Assembly: GCF_009791395.1 (NCBI RefSeq)
Contig: NZ_WSZK01000015.1
Location: 558,001 to 622,000, forward strand
Source: Halomarina oriensis
GTDB taxonomy: Archaea; Halobacteriota; Halobacteria; Halobacteriales; Haloarculaceae
Reading direction: 5' to 3'
DNA length: 64,000 nucleotides
Position numbers and translations under genes: made by a program. Every line of letters starts with the position of its first letter. Position 1 is the first letter of the stretch. Shown here piece by piece: positions 18,073 to 25,736 of this stretch. The notes under the pieces were generated by a model. The model worked only from the letters and a program-made list of their open reading frames with translations. It did not search any database and had not been told where the DNA came from.

Positions 18073-20589
18073 ATGAGTGATGAGTCGGAGTCGGCTTCGA
18101 CGGGCCGACAGGCGGTGCAGGAGACGGTCACGCTCTCTGTACCCGAGATGGACTGTCCATCCTGTGCGGAGAAGGTCACCAAGAGCGTGAAGCGGCTCGA
18201 TGGATTGACCGAGGTAACTCCGAAGCCAACTACCGGAACGCTCAGCGTTGCGTACGACCCGGCGACGACCAGTCGCGAGGCCATCGTTGACCGCGTAGAG
18301 AACGCGGGGTACAAAGTTGAGAACAGCGGTGGACACCAAACGGCGAAGTTCACCGTCCCCGAGATGGATTGTGCGTCGTGCGCTGGCAAGGTCGAGAACG
18401 CGCTCGGGAAGCTCGACGGAGTGACCGAACGCGAAACTCGACCCACAGCGGGCACGGTGAGCGTCACCTACGATTCTTCGAAGCTCTCGCACGGGGAGAT
18501 TATCGCGGCGATTGAGGGCGCAGGGTATGAGGTGACGAATGCGGACGGCACCTCCGCCGAGACCGATTCCGGGGGGATGGCACCGCCCAGCGATGTCTGG
18601 ACGAGCAGTCGCGCGATGAAGACGTGGGCGAGCGGCGCGTTCGTCGCAATCGGTCTCCTCGTCGAGTTCATTCTCACGGGACTGAACACGACCGTCGTCA
18701 CGGTTCTCGAATACGGGTTCACCGTCGCGGACGTAGCGTTGTTGCTGGCAGTCGCGTTCGCCGGGGTACCCGTCGTTCGCAACGGCTACTACTCGGCCAA
18801 GAACCTGAACCTCGACATCGACCTGCTGATGGGGACGGCCATCATCGGTGCGACCGCCATCGGGCTCTACGAGGAGGCGGCGACGCTCGCGTTCCTGTTC
18901 AGCATCGCGGAGTTGATGGAGACGTACTCGATGGACCGCGCACGGAACTCCCTGCGCGAACTGATGGACCTCTCGCCCGACGAGGCGACGGTCCGGCGGG
19001 ACGGTGAGGAACGAACCATCCCCGTTGACGAGGTGGAGGTCGGAGATACCGTCATCGTCCGCCCCGGGGAGAAAATCCCTGTGGACGGCCAAGTCATCGA
19101 GGGTGAAAGTGCAGTTAATCAGGCCCCGATTACCGGCGAGAGCGTGCCCGTGGACAAGACCACCGAGGATGAAGTCTTCGCGGGCACCATCAACGAGGAC
19201 GGGTATCTCGAAGTGCGAGCGACCTCTGCGGCGTCGGACACGACCATCGCGAAGATTGTCGAGATGGTCGAGGACGCCCAGAGCAACAAGACCGAGCGCG
19301 AGCAGTTCGTGGAGCGGTTCGCGGACTACTACACGCCAATCGTCGTCGGGCTGGCAATCCTCACGATGACCATCCCTCCGTTAGCGTTCGGGCTCGGCTG
19401 GCAGACGTGGTTCGTACGCGGACTCACGCTTCTCGTCATCTCCTGTCCGTGCGCGTTCGTCATCAGCACGCCCGTCAGCGTGGTCTCCGCGATTACGAGT
19501 GCCGCGAAGAACGGCGTCCTCATCAAGGGCGGCAACCACCTCGAAGCGATGGGCGCAGTCGAGGCGGTCGCGACGGACAAGACGGGGACGCTCACGAAGG
19601 GCGAACTCACGGTGACGGATGTCGTCCCCCTGAACGGGAACGCCGAATCGGACGTACTTCGGACCGCCCGCTCGCTCGAACAGCGGAGCGAACACCCGAT
19701 TGCGACGGCCATCATCGACCACGCCGAGGATGCGGACGTAGCGGGGACGGACGTGACCGACTTCGAGAGCATCACCGGCAAGGGCGTTCGCGCGACGCTC
19801 GACGATACGACCTACTACGCTGGGAAACCCGGACTCTTCAAAGAACTCGGGTTAGACTTGGACCACTCGCACTACAGCACTGACGGCGGAGTCGCCGTTG
19901 AGGGCGCGACTGAGCGGTGTGACCGGGGCGAGTGCGTGAACCTCCACGACGAGTTGGTACCCAAACTGCAGGCGGAAGGGAAGACCATCGTCGTGGTCGG
20001 CACTGACCACGAGGTGACGGGTCTCATCGCCATCGCTGACGAGGTGCGGCCCGAGGCCAAACGCGCTGTCGAGAAGTTGCAGGAACAGGGCGTCGAGGTC
20101 GTGATGCTGACCGGCGACAACGAGCGGACGGCGCAGGCGATTGCCCAGCAGTTGGGGATTGACGACTATCGAGGGGAACTCCTACCCGAGGAGAAGGTCA
20201 GCGCGATAGAGGAACTCAAAGAGGAGTACGACGGCGTGGCGATGGTCGGTGATGGTATCAACGACGCACCCGCGCTCGCGACTGCGACTGTGGGCATCGC
20301 GATGGGCGCGGCAGGCACGGACACGGCCATCGAGACCGCTGACATCGCGCTGATGGGCGACGACCTCGCGAAGCTCCCGTACCTGTACGGGCTCTCGCAC
20401 AAGGCGAACGGGGTGATACGTCAGAACATCTGGTCGAGCCTTGGTGTGAAATTCCTGCTCGCCCTCGGCGTGCCGCTCGGCTACGTTAGCGTCGCGCTCG
20501 CGGTACTCGTCGGTGATATGGGGATGAGTATCGGCGTGACAGGGAACGCGATGCGTCTCTCGCGGTTGACCCCAGAGCGGTTCCGCTGA
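18073..20589 (+). CDS. Heavy-metal P-type ATPase, Zn/Cd/Pb type with two HMA domains
   Basis: Metal-exporting P1B-type ATPase of 838 residues. Two N-terminal HMA domains carry EMDCPSCAEK (about 29-38) and EMDCASCAGK (about 97-106). The membrane site CPC is at 458-460, the phosphorylated Asp at 502 (DKTGTLTKG), SEHPIATAI marks the nucleotide site and GDGINDAPALA the hinge. The last helix region has GDMGMSIGVTGNAMRL, whose Asp is characteristic of the P1B-2 (zinc, cadmium, lead) class. An insertion near 600-625 contains His and Cys (DHSHYS, CDRGEC), perhaps an extra metal site. The regulator gene precedes it. Confidence 0.93.
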   Translation: MSDESESASTGRQAVQETVTLSVPEMDCPSCAEKVTKSVKRLDGLTEVTPKPTTGTLSVAYDPATTSREAIVDRVENAGYKVENSGGHQTAKFTVPEMDCASCAGKVENALGKLDGVTERETRPTAGTVSVTYDSSKLSHGEIIAAIEGAGYEVTNADGTSAETDSGGMAPPSDVWTSSRAMKTWASGAFVAIGLLVEFILTGLNTTVVTVLEYGFTVADVALLLAVAFAGVPVVRNGYYSAKNLNLDIDLLMGTAIIGATAIGLYEEAATLAFLFSIAELMETYSMDRARNSLRELMDLSPDEATVRRDGEERTIPVDEVEVGDTVIVRPGEKIPVDGQVIEGESAVNQAPITGESVPVDKTTEDEVFAGTINEDGYLEVRATSAASDTTIAKIVEMVEDAQSNKTEREQFVERFADYYTPIVVGLAILTMTIPPLAFGLGWQTWFVRGLTLLVISCPCAFVISTPVSVVSAITSAAKNGVLIKGGNHLEAMGAVEAVATDKTGTLTKGELTVTDVVPLNGNAESDVLRTARSLEQRSEHPIATAIIDHAEDADVAGTDVTDFESITGKGVRATLDDTTYYAGKPGLFKELGLDLDHSHYSTDGGVAVEGATERCDRGECVNLHDELVPKLQAEGKTIVVVGTDHEVTGLIAIADEVRPEAKRAVEKLQEQGVEVVMLTGDNERTAQAIAQQLGIDDYRGELLPEEKVSAIEELKEEYDGVAMVGDGINDAPALATATVGIAMGAAGTDTAIETADIALMGDDLAKLPYLYGLSHKANGVIRQNIWSSLGVKFLLALGVPLGYVSVALAVLVGDMGMSIGVTGNAMRLSRLTPERFR

Positions 20590-20718
20590 TGTCTGTCGTA
20601 GGCGTCGTTCATGGGCGAGGCCCATAGAGAGGGGTCGGGAGTTCTCATACACGGGGAAATCACCGTGTTCACACGTTCGGCGTCGTCCACGCAGGCTGAA
20701 CGGTTATCCCGGGGTGAA

Positions 20719-20734
20719 GGTGCTCCTTTGCACC
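20719..20734 (+). promoter_or_regulatory. Small hairpin before the wHTH gene
   Basis: GGTGC-TCCTTT-GCACC forms a 5-bp stem with a 6-nt loop ending 19 bp before the ATG at 20754. It could be an operator half-site pair or an RNA hairpin; no further evidence. Confidence 0.3.
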
Positions 20735-20753
20735 GCGCGAACAGACCACCGCT

Positions 20754-21338
20754 ATGACCGACCCGAACCTCGCCCGTCACATCGACCGGCAGGCCGCCCG
20801 CTTCCTCCGCGCCGTCGAGTACTACGGCGGCGAAGCGACGATGACCGAAATCCGCCAACGGACTGGCCTCTCGCGGGACGTGGCTAACCACCGGTTCCAG
20901 CGGTTGGAGGACCTCGAACTAATCGAGATTTCGTACGCGGACGAGGGGTACGGGGACCGAAGGCCGCCGAAGGTGGCGCACCTCACCGGCCTTGCGCGGA
21001 AAGAAATCGAGCGCGGATTGCTCAGAATCCTCCGCGACGACGGCGATTCGACGGAGGGAGTCCTTGACGTGGAATCGGAGATGCGAGAGGTACGCGACCG
21101 GCTGGACCGCCATCAACGGCGACTTGACGTGCTCTCAGCGTCCGACCCCGAGGACGACCTCCATGAGCGAATCGACGCCGTGCAAGACCGACTGAACGAC
21201 ATCGAGACGTACAGCGACGAGTGGAATGAGGCCGCCGAATTCTACCTCCGGGCACTTCGCGCGGCGCTGGAGGACCACGGAATCGACGTGGGCGAGTATC
21301 TCCGAGAAGCCCAGCGCGAACCAGACTCGTCTGCCTGA
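20754..21338 (+). CDS. Winged-helix protein with C-terminal coiled coil
   Basis: Protein of 194 residues. Residues 10-75 form a winged helix (RFLRAVEYYGGEATMTEI, TGLSRDVANHRFQRLEDLEL) of the MarR/ArsR-like type common on haloarchaeal plasmids and proviruses. Residues 100-155 are a heptad-rich coiled coil (VRDRLDRHQRRLDVL... ERIDAVQDRLNDIE), followed by a helical tail. Such proteins often control element maintenance genes, but no target is obvious. It is separated from the ATPase by about 160 bp and probably has its own promoter. Confidence 0.7.
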   Translation: MTDPNLARHIDRQAARFLRAVEYYGGEATMTEIRQRTGLSRDVANHRFQRLEDLELIEISYADEGYGDRRPPKVAHLTGLARKEIERGLLRILRDDGDSTEGVLDVESEMREVRDRLDRHQRRLDVLSASDPEDDLHERIDAVQDRLNDIETYSDEWNEAAEFYLRALRAALEDHGIDVGEYLREAQREPDSSA

Positions 21339-21343
21339 GTGTT

Positions 21344-21445
21344 TCAAAACGGCCGCAGGTCACGCCAACGAAAGTCCACCTCCTCTCCGTCGTCCAACTG
21401 CACTCGGTACAGTACCCCGTCGCGTTCGTCACCTGTCTTCGGTTT
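21344..21445 (-). pseudogene. Possible remnant of a small gene
   Basis: A minus-strand frame of 33 codons without a start codon reads GDERDGVLYRVQLDDGEEVD and RWRDLRPF before TGA; its amino-acid pattern looks like real protein (beta strand pairs). A stop lies just upstream, while a GTG-starting piece (VKTEDR) sits in another frame. It may be a frameshifted or decaying microgene. Low confidence. Confidence 0.3.
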
Positions 21446-21547
21446 TCACTTCGTTGGAGATTAGGAAGCATCAGCGGGTTTCTATCGACCGACAAGTGTC
21501 AGTGTGAAGATAGTGCTCTAACATCCACCGTCAGCGACCTATCACGT

Positions 21548-21712
21548 ATGGTTCGCGATGTAGAACGCATCAGCCACGAGACCGCGCTCGATGGGACGTG
21601 CCCGGAGTGTGGAAGCCACGATTGTTACCCGGCTCTCGTCCGCGACGCCCGGGGAGTCCTTGACCTCGGCGCGCACTGTGACGACTGCCTCCAATCCGAG
21701 GTGCTGACGTAG
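21548..21712 (+). CDS. 54-residue zinc-finger microprotein
   Basis: Reads MVRDVERISHETALDGTCPE, then CGSHDC, then HCDDCLQSEVLT. Two CxxC pairs (CPEC and CDDC) plus one extra Cys suggest one zinc ribbon. The stop TAG is followed directly by the ATG of the next gene, starting a tightly packed set of small genes. No family recognised. A single ribbon this small more likely binds a protein or nucleic acid than catalyses a reaction. Confidence 0.6.
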   Translation: MVRDVERISHETALDGTCPECGSHDCYPALVRDARGVLDLGAHCDDCLQSEVLT

Positions 21713-22079
21713 ATGCTCGAACTCGTAACGGTCCTCGTGACGGGCATCGTCGGCGTGGCCTTCATCGGCTATTTCACTCCCAAAATCATCGTCTGGGGGT
21801 CGCTCGGAACCGCGATGATGTGGGCGATGGCACACCTCATCCCTGCGTTTGAGCCGGGCGAGGTGCTTGCGACGATTTGGCCCCACATCTTCGACCTGAT
21901 GATGGTCTACCCGACCGCCATCGGATTGGCGTGGGAGTCGCAGATGGCGGACGCTGGAATCCTCGGGGGGGCTGGCAGTCATATTGTGGGCCGCAATCCT
22001 GCTCCCGCCGTATCTGGCTGGTATCTGGTTCGGATTGCTGACGTGGCCGGAGCTTCTCGTCTTCAGGGTGATTCTTTAA
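21713..22079 (+). pseudogene. Membrane protein gene with frameshift in a G7 run
   Basis: ATG 21713 opens a hydrophobic protein: helices at about 3-20, 24-45 and 58-75. At the run of seven G (21965-21971) the frame turns into non-membrane sequence. With six G it would continue GGLAVILWAAILLPPYLAGI and a further hydrophobic stretch to TAA at 22077-22079, giving about 121 residues with four helices. The zinc-ribbon gene starts 3 bp later, which supports this end. Sequencing error, decay or slippage are all possible. Function unknown. Confidence 0.6.
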
Positions 22080-22081
22080 TT

Positions 22082-22339
22082 ATGACTGATGATTCACCCC
22101 GGTCCCGTACGGCGCGTTGGGAACTCGCCAAGTGGGACTGTCCAGAATGCGGGGGCGAACTGGGGCCGCTCGACGACCGTGACCCTTCGGTCTCGCAGGA
22201 CGATATTTGGCCCGACGACGGGGGATTCGATGAGGCCGCCTACGACGCCGCGAACCGGCTGACTACACCAGTCGTTATTTGCTCTGACTGCGGGTGTGAC
22301 TTCGACGTTCGGTTCGAGAAGCGCGAGGAAAAGGAATGA
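22082..22339 (+). CDS. Small zinc-ribbon protein, paralogue A
   Basis: Protein of 85 residues with WDCPECGG near the N-terminus and VVICSDCGCDFDVRF near the C-terminus, one predicted zinc ribbon split by a 45-residue acidic loop. The next gene encodes a paralogue with the same layout. Without the upstream frameshift, ATG 22082 would be 3 bp past the preceding stop. TTTAATTA (22075-22082) could serve as a separate promoter element only if a longer leader is used. Its end overlaps the next start by 4 bp (ATGA). Confidence 0.6.
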   Translation: MTDDSPRSRTARWELAKWDCPECGGELGPLDDRDPSVSQDDIWPDDGGFDEAAYDAANRLTTPVVICSDCGCDFDVRFEKREEKE

Positions 22340-22593
22340 GCGACATCGAAACCACCCTATGGGAGCACGTTGTCTGGATTTGCCCGCACTGTGGAGACGA
22401 GGACTTCCCCTCGCGCCTGCAACTGGTCGATTCGCGCGACGTGTCGATTGAATCCCGGGAGGTCTGGGAGGGCGAGTACGATGCTGAGTTGCATAGGCGA
22501 AAATACGCCACGGAAACAGCGGTCTACTGCACGGATTGTAAAACCGTGTTCGACGTGTCGTTCACGCCACGCTCGCGAGAGGCGGACGAATGA
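22336..22593 (+). CDS. Small zinc-ribbon protein, paralogue B
   Basis: Protein of 85 residues, same length and plan as the preceding one: WICPHCGD at the start, an acidic middle with EVWEGEYDAEL, then AVYCTDCKTVFDVSF at the end. Shared positions (W-x-CPxCG, YDA, VxCxDC, FDVxF) show a tandem duplication followed by divergence. It overlaps both neighbours by ATGA, so translation is probably coupled. Function unknown. Confidence 0.62.
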   Translation: MSDIETTLWEHVVWICPHCGDEDFPSRLQLVDSRDVSIESREVWEGEYDAELHRRKYATETAVYCTDCKTVFDVSFTPRSREADE

Positions 22594-22937
22594 GCGACGA
22601 CGAGTATATGACTCGGGTCGCAGTCCACGGGAGTGTCCCCGAGGACGTGCCCGGAGACATCGAGGTTACCAACGAGGAGCGCGACGCTATCGTGGAGATA
22701 CTCTTCGTTCGGTCGGACGACGAATATCGAGTGATGTCTCGCCACCATCAGACCCTCTTTCTCGACCACGGCGGTGGCCCGTTCGACGAGTTCGGAGATG
22801 CTCTGGAGTCCGCTATCGAGACCGCGCGCGACGAGGGGCTTCCGCTCCTCCGGCGCATCTACTCATGGGTGCCTGTGAGCGAGGCCGACGAACTCGGGGC
22901 CGACCGCATCCCGATTCCGTGGGAAGACGACGAATAA
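22590..22937 (+). CDS. Acidic protein of unknown function in the zinc-ribbon cassette
   Basis: Protein of 115 residues without Cys, with alternating strands and helices (DAIVEILFVRSDDEYRVMSR, DALESAIETARDEGLPLLRR) and an acidic end. The start overlaps the previous stop by ATGA. No family recognised. Its fixed place among ribbon genes suggests it is a partner in the same complex. Confidence 0.55.
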   Translation: MSDDEYMTRVAVHGSVPEDVPGDIEVTNEERDAIVEILFVRSDDEYRVMSRHHQTLFLDHGGGPFDEFGDALESAIETARDEGLPLLRRIYSWVPVSEADELGADRIPIPWEDDE

Positions 22938-22948
22938 CCCGACTCCCG

Positions 22949-23074
22949 ATGAAAGCAGTCCTACACAGACCCGTTTCTCCCGTACTGACGCAGAAACTCC
23001 GGGGGTTCGTGCGTCATAGGAGACGCGCCGCTCGGGAATCAGCAGGGATGGGTCCTGATTGGGTGTCTCGATGA
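22949..23074 (+). CDS. Possible 41-residue basic peptide
   Basis: Starts ATG 22949, 11 bp after the preceding stop, and reads MKAVLHRPVSPVLTQKLRGF then an Arg-rich stretch. Its TGA overlaps the ATG of the next gene (ATGA at 23071-23074), as elsewhere in this cassette. The high positive charge is unusual in a halophile and would suit nucleic-acid binding, but the frame may also be chance. Confidence 0.35.
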   Translation: MKAVLHRPVSPVLTQKLRGFVRHRRRAARESAGMGPDWVSR

Positions 23075-23508
23075 GCCACGCTCTCGAACTCGTTCGCGAC
23101 GTGCCGGAACACATCCGGTTCTACGATAACGAACGTGCGCTTTGCGGGGCCGATTGTACTGGCGAGAGCGCCCGGGTCGTTTCTGACGACCGAGACCCCG
23201 TGGCCGACGCGTCTCTCCACCTCTGCGCTGAGTGTGCCCGAGCGTGGGAAGCTCGTGCCGGAACGGTCGAACGTGAACCGACAGTTCGCTGTGCGTGTGA
23301 CCGCGCTGAGGGCGGACGCCTCTGGAAATGCGCTGAGGTCGTTCCGGCCAGCACCGCCCGGGCACTCAAACATCCCGCCGCCGACGGCCTCGCACCCGTC
23401 TGCCCAGATTGCTACCAGTGGATTCGAGAACATCCGCTGAACGACGTTGAAACGCCGATGGGTGAGGCGAAGACGTGGGCAGAAGTCAGTCGCGTTCACC
23501 CAGATTGA
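23071..23508 (+). CDS. Multi-zinc-ribbon protein
   Basis: Protein of 145 residues with several Cys pairs: CGADC near 28-32, CAEC near 54-57, CACD near 74-77, KC near 87 and CPDC near 112-115. This could bind two or three zinc ions. The C-terminus (YQWIREHPLNDVETPMGEAK) looks helical. Last gene of the overlapping cassette. Its end overlaps the convergent methyltransferase gene by 23 bp. ATG 23071 is preferred over an upstream ATG at 23059 because of the ATGA overlap. Confidence 0.62.
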   Translation: MSHALELVRDVPEHIRFYDNERALCGADCTGESARVVSDDRDPVADASLHLCAECARAWEARAGTVEREPTVRCACDRAEGGRLWKCAEVVPASTARALKHPAADGLAPVCPDCYQWIREHPLNDVETPMGEAKTWAEVSRVHPD

Positions 23509-24691
23509 GACGCTCGAATACCGCAAATGTCTCACGTGCCATCTCCGCTTTCTCCCTTGCCCGATAGTAGTGTGTGGACGCAGTTTTGTACGTAATCCCC
23601 ATTTCATCTCCCACCTGTTCCCACGTTAACCCACCCGCCCGCAACAGTGTGGCTTCCACCTCTCGTTCCGTAAGCCGACCAGTGGGGCCTGCAATTTGCT
23701 TCGAACTCGTTCTTACAGAATCAGTAGGAACGCGGTCGGTCACTTCCCAGAGGGATTTCAGCAGAGCGTACGCGATGTGTTCTGCGAGCTTCGGCGGAAC
23801 CGCGTTCCCTACCTGTCGCGTTCGAGCGTCGCGGTTTTCCCATCCGGCAAAGTCGTACGTCGGCGGGAACGACTGAAGCACAGCGCACTCGCGAATACTC
23901 AACTCCCGGTCCTCGAACGGGTGGATGTGACGATTCGATGCGGTTATCGTGCGCGCCGGTTTCGTTGGGTCAAGCCGTACTTGACGGTGCTTTCCGTGGA
24001 GACTCTCCCCCACGTTTAGTTGCGCTATTTTCTCGACCGTCGTCGGCCTATGGTCTGTCCACTCGTTATCCGGTAACAACTCTCCAGTAACCTGACTAAG
24101 CGCCTCCTGTACGGGGATTGGCTCACCACCCAGCGGTTCGGGATGCGTTGGTTCTCCACCCCTGACCCCGAAGAAGATAACCCGATGGCGGTTCTGCGGA
24201 ACTTCGAAATCAGCCGCATTCAGGACCTCGTATGCGACGTTGTATCCAAGCGAGTCCGCGCACTCGACGAGCGCGGCCATCGTTTCGCCCCCCTTGTGTT
24301 CGAGGAGCCCGGGGACGTTCTCCATCGCGAACGCGTGTGCATCGGCGGCTTCAACAACTTCGAGGAACGTCCATACGAGGTCGTTAATCGGGTCGTCAGG
24401 GTCTCGGTCGCTACTCTGGCTATAGCCTTGACAGGGCGGCCCCCCAATTACAACGTCCACGTCAGCCGGGGTGAGACCAACGAGGTCGAGGAGGTCCTCT
24501 CCAGTTGGGCCGCCATCGTCGAGCAAACGAGAGAGGTCTGCGGGTACGGCGAGCGTATCGTGGTGCAATCGGAACGTTTCGAGGGCCGCTGGCTCATAAT
24601 CGATGGCTCCGACCACCTCGAACCCTGCGCGGTGGAAACCGAGGGAGAAGCCGCCTGCACCGCAGAACAAGTCGAGAACCTTGGGGGCCAT
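23486..24691 (-). CDS. C5 cytosine DNA methyltransferase with C-terminal HTH
   Basis: Methylates cytosine C5 in a sequence-specific way. Motif I (DLFCGAGGFSLGF, about 7-19), motif IV with the catalytic Cys87 (GGPPCQGYS), motif VI (ENVPG), motif VIII (QNRHRVIFFG) and motif X (QVGNAVPPKLAEHIAYAL) are all present in order. After about residue 330 a 70-residue extension contains a helix-turn-helix (TEREVEATLLRAGG, TWEQVGDEMGITYKTASTHY) like LuxR or sigma-region-4 domains. No restriction gene is adjacent, so this is an orphan enzyme, perhaps self-regulating or protecting the element. Confidence 0.92.
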   Translation of the reverse strand: MAPKVLDLFCGAGGFSLGFHRAGFEVVGAIDYEPAALETFRLHHDTLAVPADLSRLLDDGGPTGEDLLDLVGLTPADVDVVIGGPPCQGYSQSSDRDPDDPINDLVWTFLEVVEAADAHAFAMENVPGLLEHKGGETMAALVECADSLGYNVAYEVLNAADFEVPQNRHRVIFFGVRGGEPTHPEPLGGEPIPVQEALSQVTGELLPDNEWTDHRPTTVEKIAQLNVGESLHGKHRQVRLDPTKPARTITASNRHIHPFEDRELSIRECAVLQSFPPTYDFAGWENRDARTRQVGNAVPPKLAEHIAYALLKSLWEVTDRVPTDSVRTSSKQIAGPTGRLTEREVEATLLRAGGLTWEQVGDEMGITYKTASTHYYRAREKAEMARETFAVFERLNLGERD

Positions 24692-24734
24692 ACAAACCGT
24701 CTGGCAGACTGACTCTTAGATTCACCGGGGACTA

Positions 24735-24860
24735 ACGGACCGCACTATAAGTGATATTTTAGTTATAACTTGGCGGAAGAGGGGTCTACTATATAAACAG
24801 TACTATATTATAGTTATATGGTAAGTCAAATATTCCGACAAGAATTATATACGCCAGCTT
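24735..24860. promoter_or_regulatory. AT-rich regulatory region with TATA box
   Basis: Strikingly AT-rich for this genome, with repeated TTATA and AGTTATA strings (for example ACTATATAAACAGTACTATA). TTATATA (about 24845-24851) lies about 27 bp before the ATG at 24875 and is the likely promoter of that gene. The rest may be a binding region for a regulator or a DNA-unwinding segment. Confidence 0.5.
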
Positions 24861-24874
24861 CGTAGTGGTGGACG

Positions 24875-25255
24875 ATGGCAACCGCAAACCATCCTGAAAG
24901 CCCCGCCGAATCGTTCCGCACCCTCGCAACAGACCTCATCGAGAGTGGCGTCGTCAGCATACTGGCCCTCAAAGAACCGCTCTTGGACGGCCAGCTGATA
25001 CTCTCCATTCACGCGGACACCGATGCGGACCCCGACCGCATTCATGCAGTCGCAGAACGCGCCCGCACTGTTCGTCTCGATGACCACCTCTTCACCGTCA
25101 GCATCGAGCCGGAACTGTTCCGTACTACCGCCCTCGGCCACGAAACGGTCTTCTTCAAACCTCCCCGGGAAGGGAAGGCAAGCCGAGTCGCGCACTCGAC
25201 ATCGCTGGATGAGGGTATCGACCGGCTTCTCGTCACAGTCTCCAACGAGGAGTAG
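24875..25255 (+). CDS. Protein of unknown function
   Basis: Protein of 126 residues with alternating helix and strand pattern (SFRTLATDLIESGVVSILAL, DGQLILSIHADTD, RIHAVAERARTVRLD) and no Cys or catalytic motif. It has its own strong AT-rich promoter and is followed by the iteron-like region, so a role in element maintenance is possible but unproven. Confidence 0.6.
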   Translation: MATANHPESPAESFRTLATDLIESGVVSILALKEPLLDGQLILSIHADTDADPDRIHAVAERARTVRLDDHLFTVSIEPELFRTTALGHETVFFKPPREGKASRVAHSTSLDEGIDRLLVTVSNEE

Positions 25256-25486
25256 CCTACGTACTCCCGAGTTTTATCGACTATCCACGTAGAACGCGTG
25301 TTCACAACCGCAGTACTGTAAACAGTCTGACCACCTCCGAACGCGCTCCAGAACTGGTCCAACCTCGAAACACTAACTAACTAAACATATTTACGGTAGT
25401 TGTCCGTAGTTGGTAGTACACAGGCTGAGTGGATGGGAACGGAAGCCCATCGACCCTCCTAACGAGCCCTCCCGCTCCTATCAAAG

Positions 25487-25736
25487 TTGTTAGGTGCGAA
25501 CCACCCGAGTTTGTTAGGTCAGCCCCGAAAACCGCCCTGAACGAGGGGTCAACGTAACCTTGACTTGTTGAAAAGTCAAGTGAAGTTGTGTTAGTGTGCT
25601 TCCGTTAGAGCCGACCCTATCTCTCTAAACCCGTTTTTCTACCCTCACACCAACAAAACCACCAACATCCGACCTAACAACTTTGTTAGGTCTGGTAGTG
25701 TAAGAGTATATAAATTGACTGCTCAACACCTAACAA
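25487..25736. repeat. TTGTTAGGT motif array (five copies)
   Basis: Plus-strand TTGTTAGGT at 25487-25495, 25511-25519 and 25683-25691; reverse copies ACCTAACAA at 25672-25680 and 25728-25736. The first two are 24 bp apart on the same face of the helix. The pair at 25672-25691 forms a 20-bp palindrome with a 2-bp centre. Degenerate copies (CTGTTAG) occur at 25740 and 25760. Confidence 0.75.
25559..25580 (+). other. Perfect hairpin in the iteron-like region
   Basis: CTTGACTT-GTTGAA-AAGTCAAG gives an 8-bp stem and 6-nt loop, lying between the two groups of TTGTTAGGT motifs. Confidence 0.6.
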
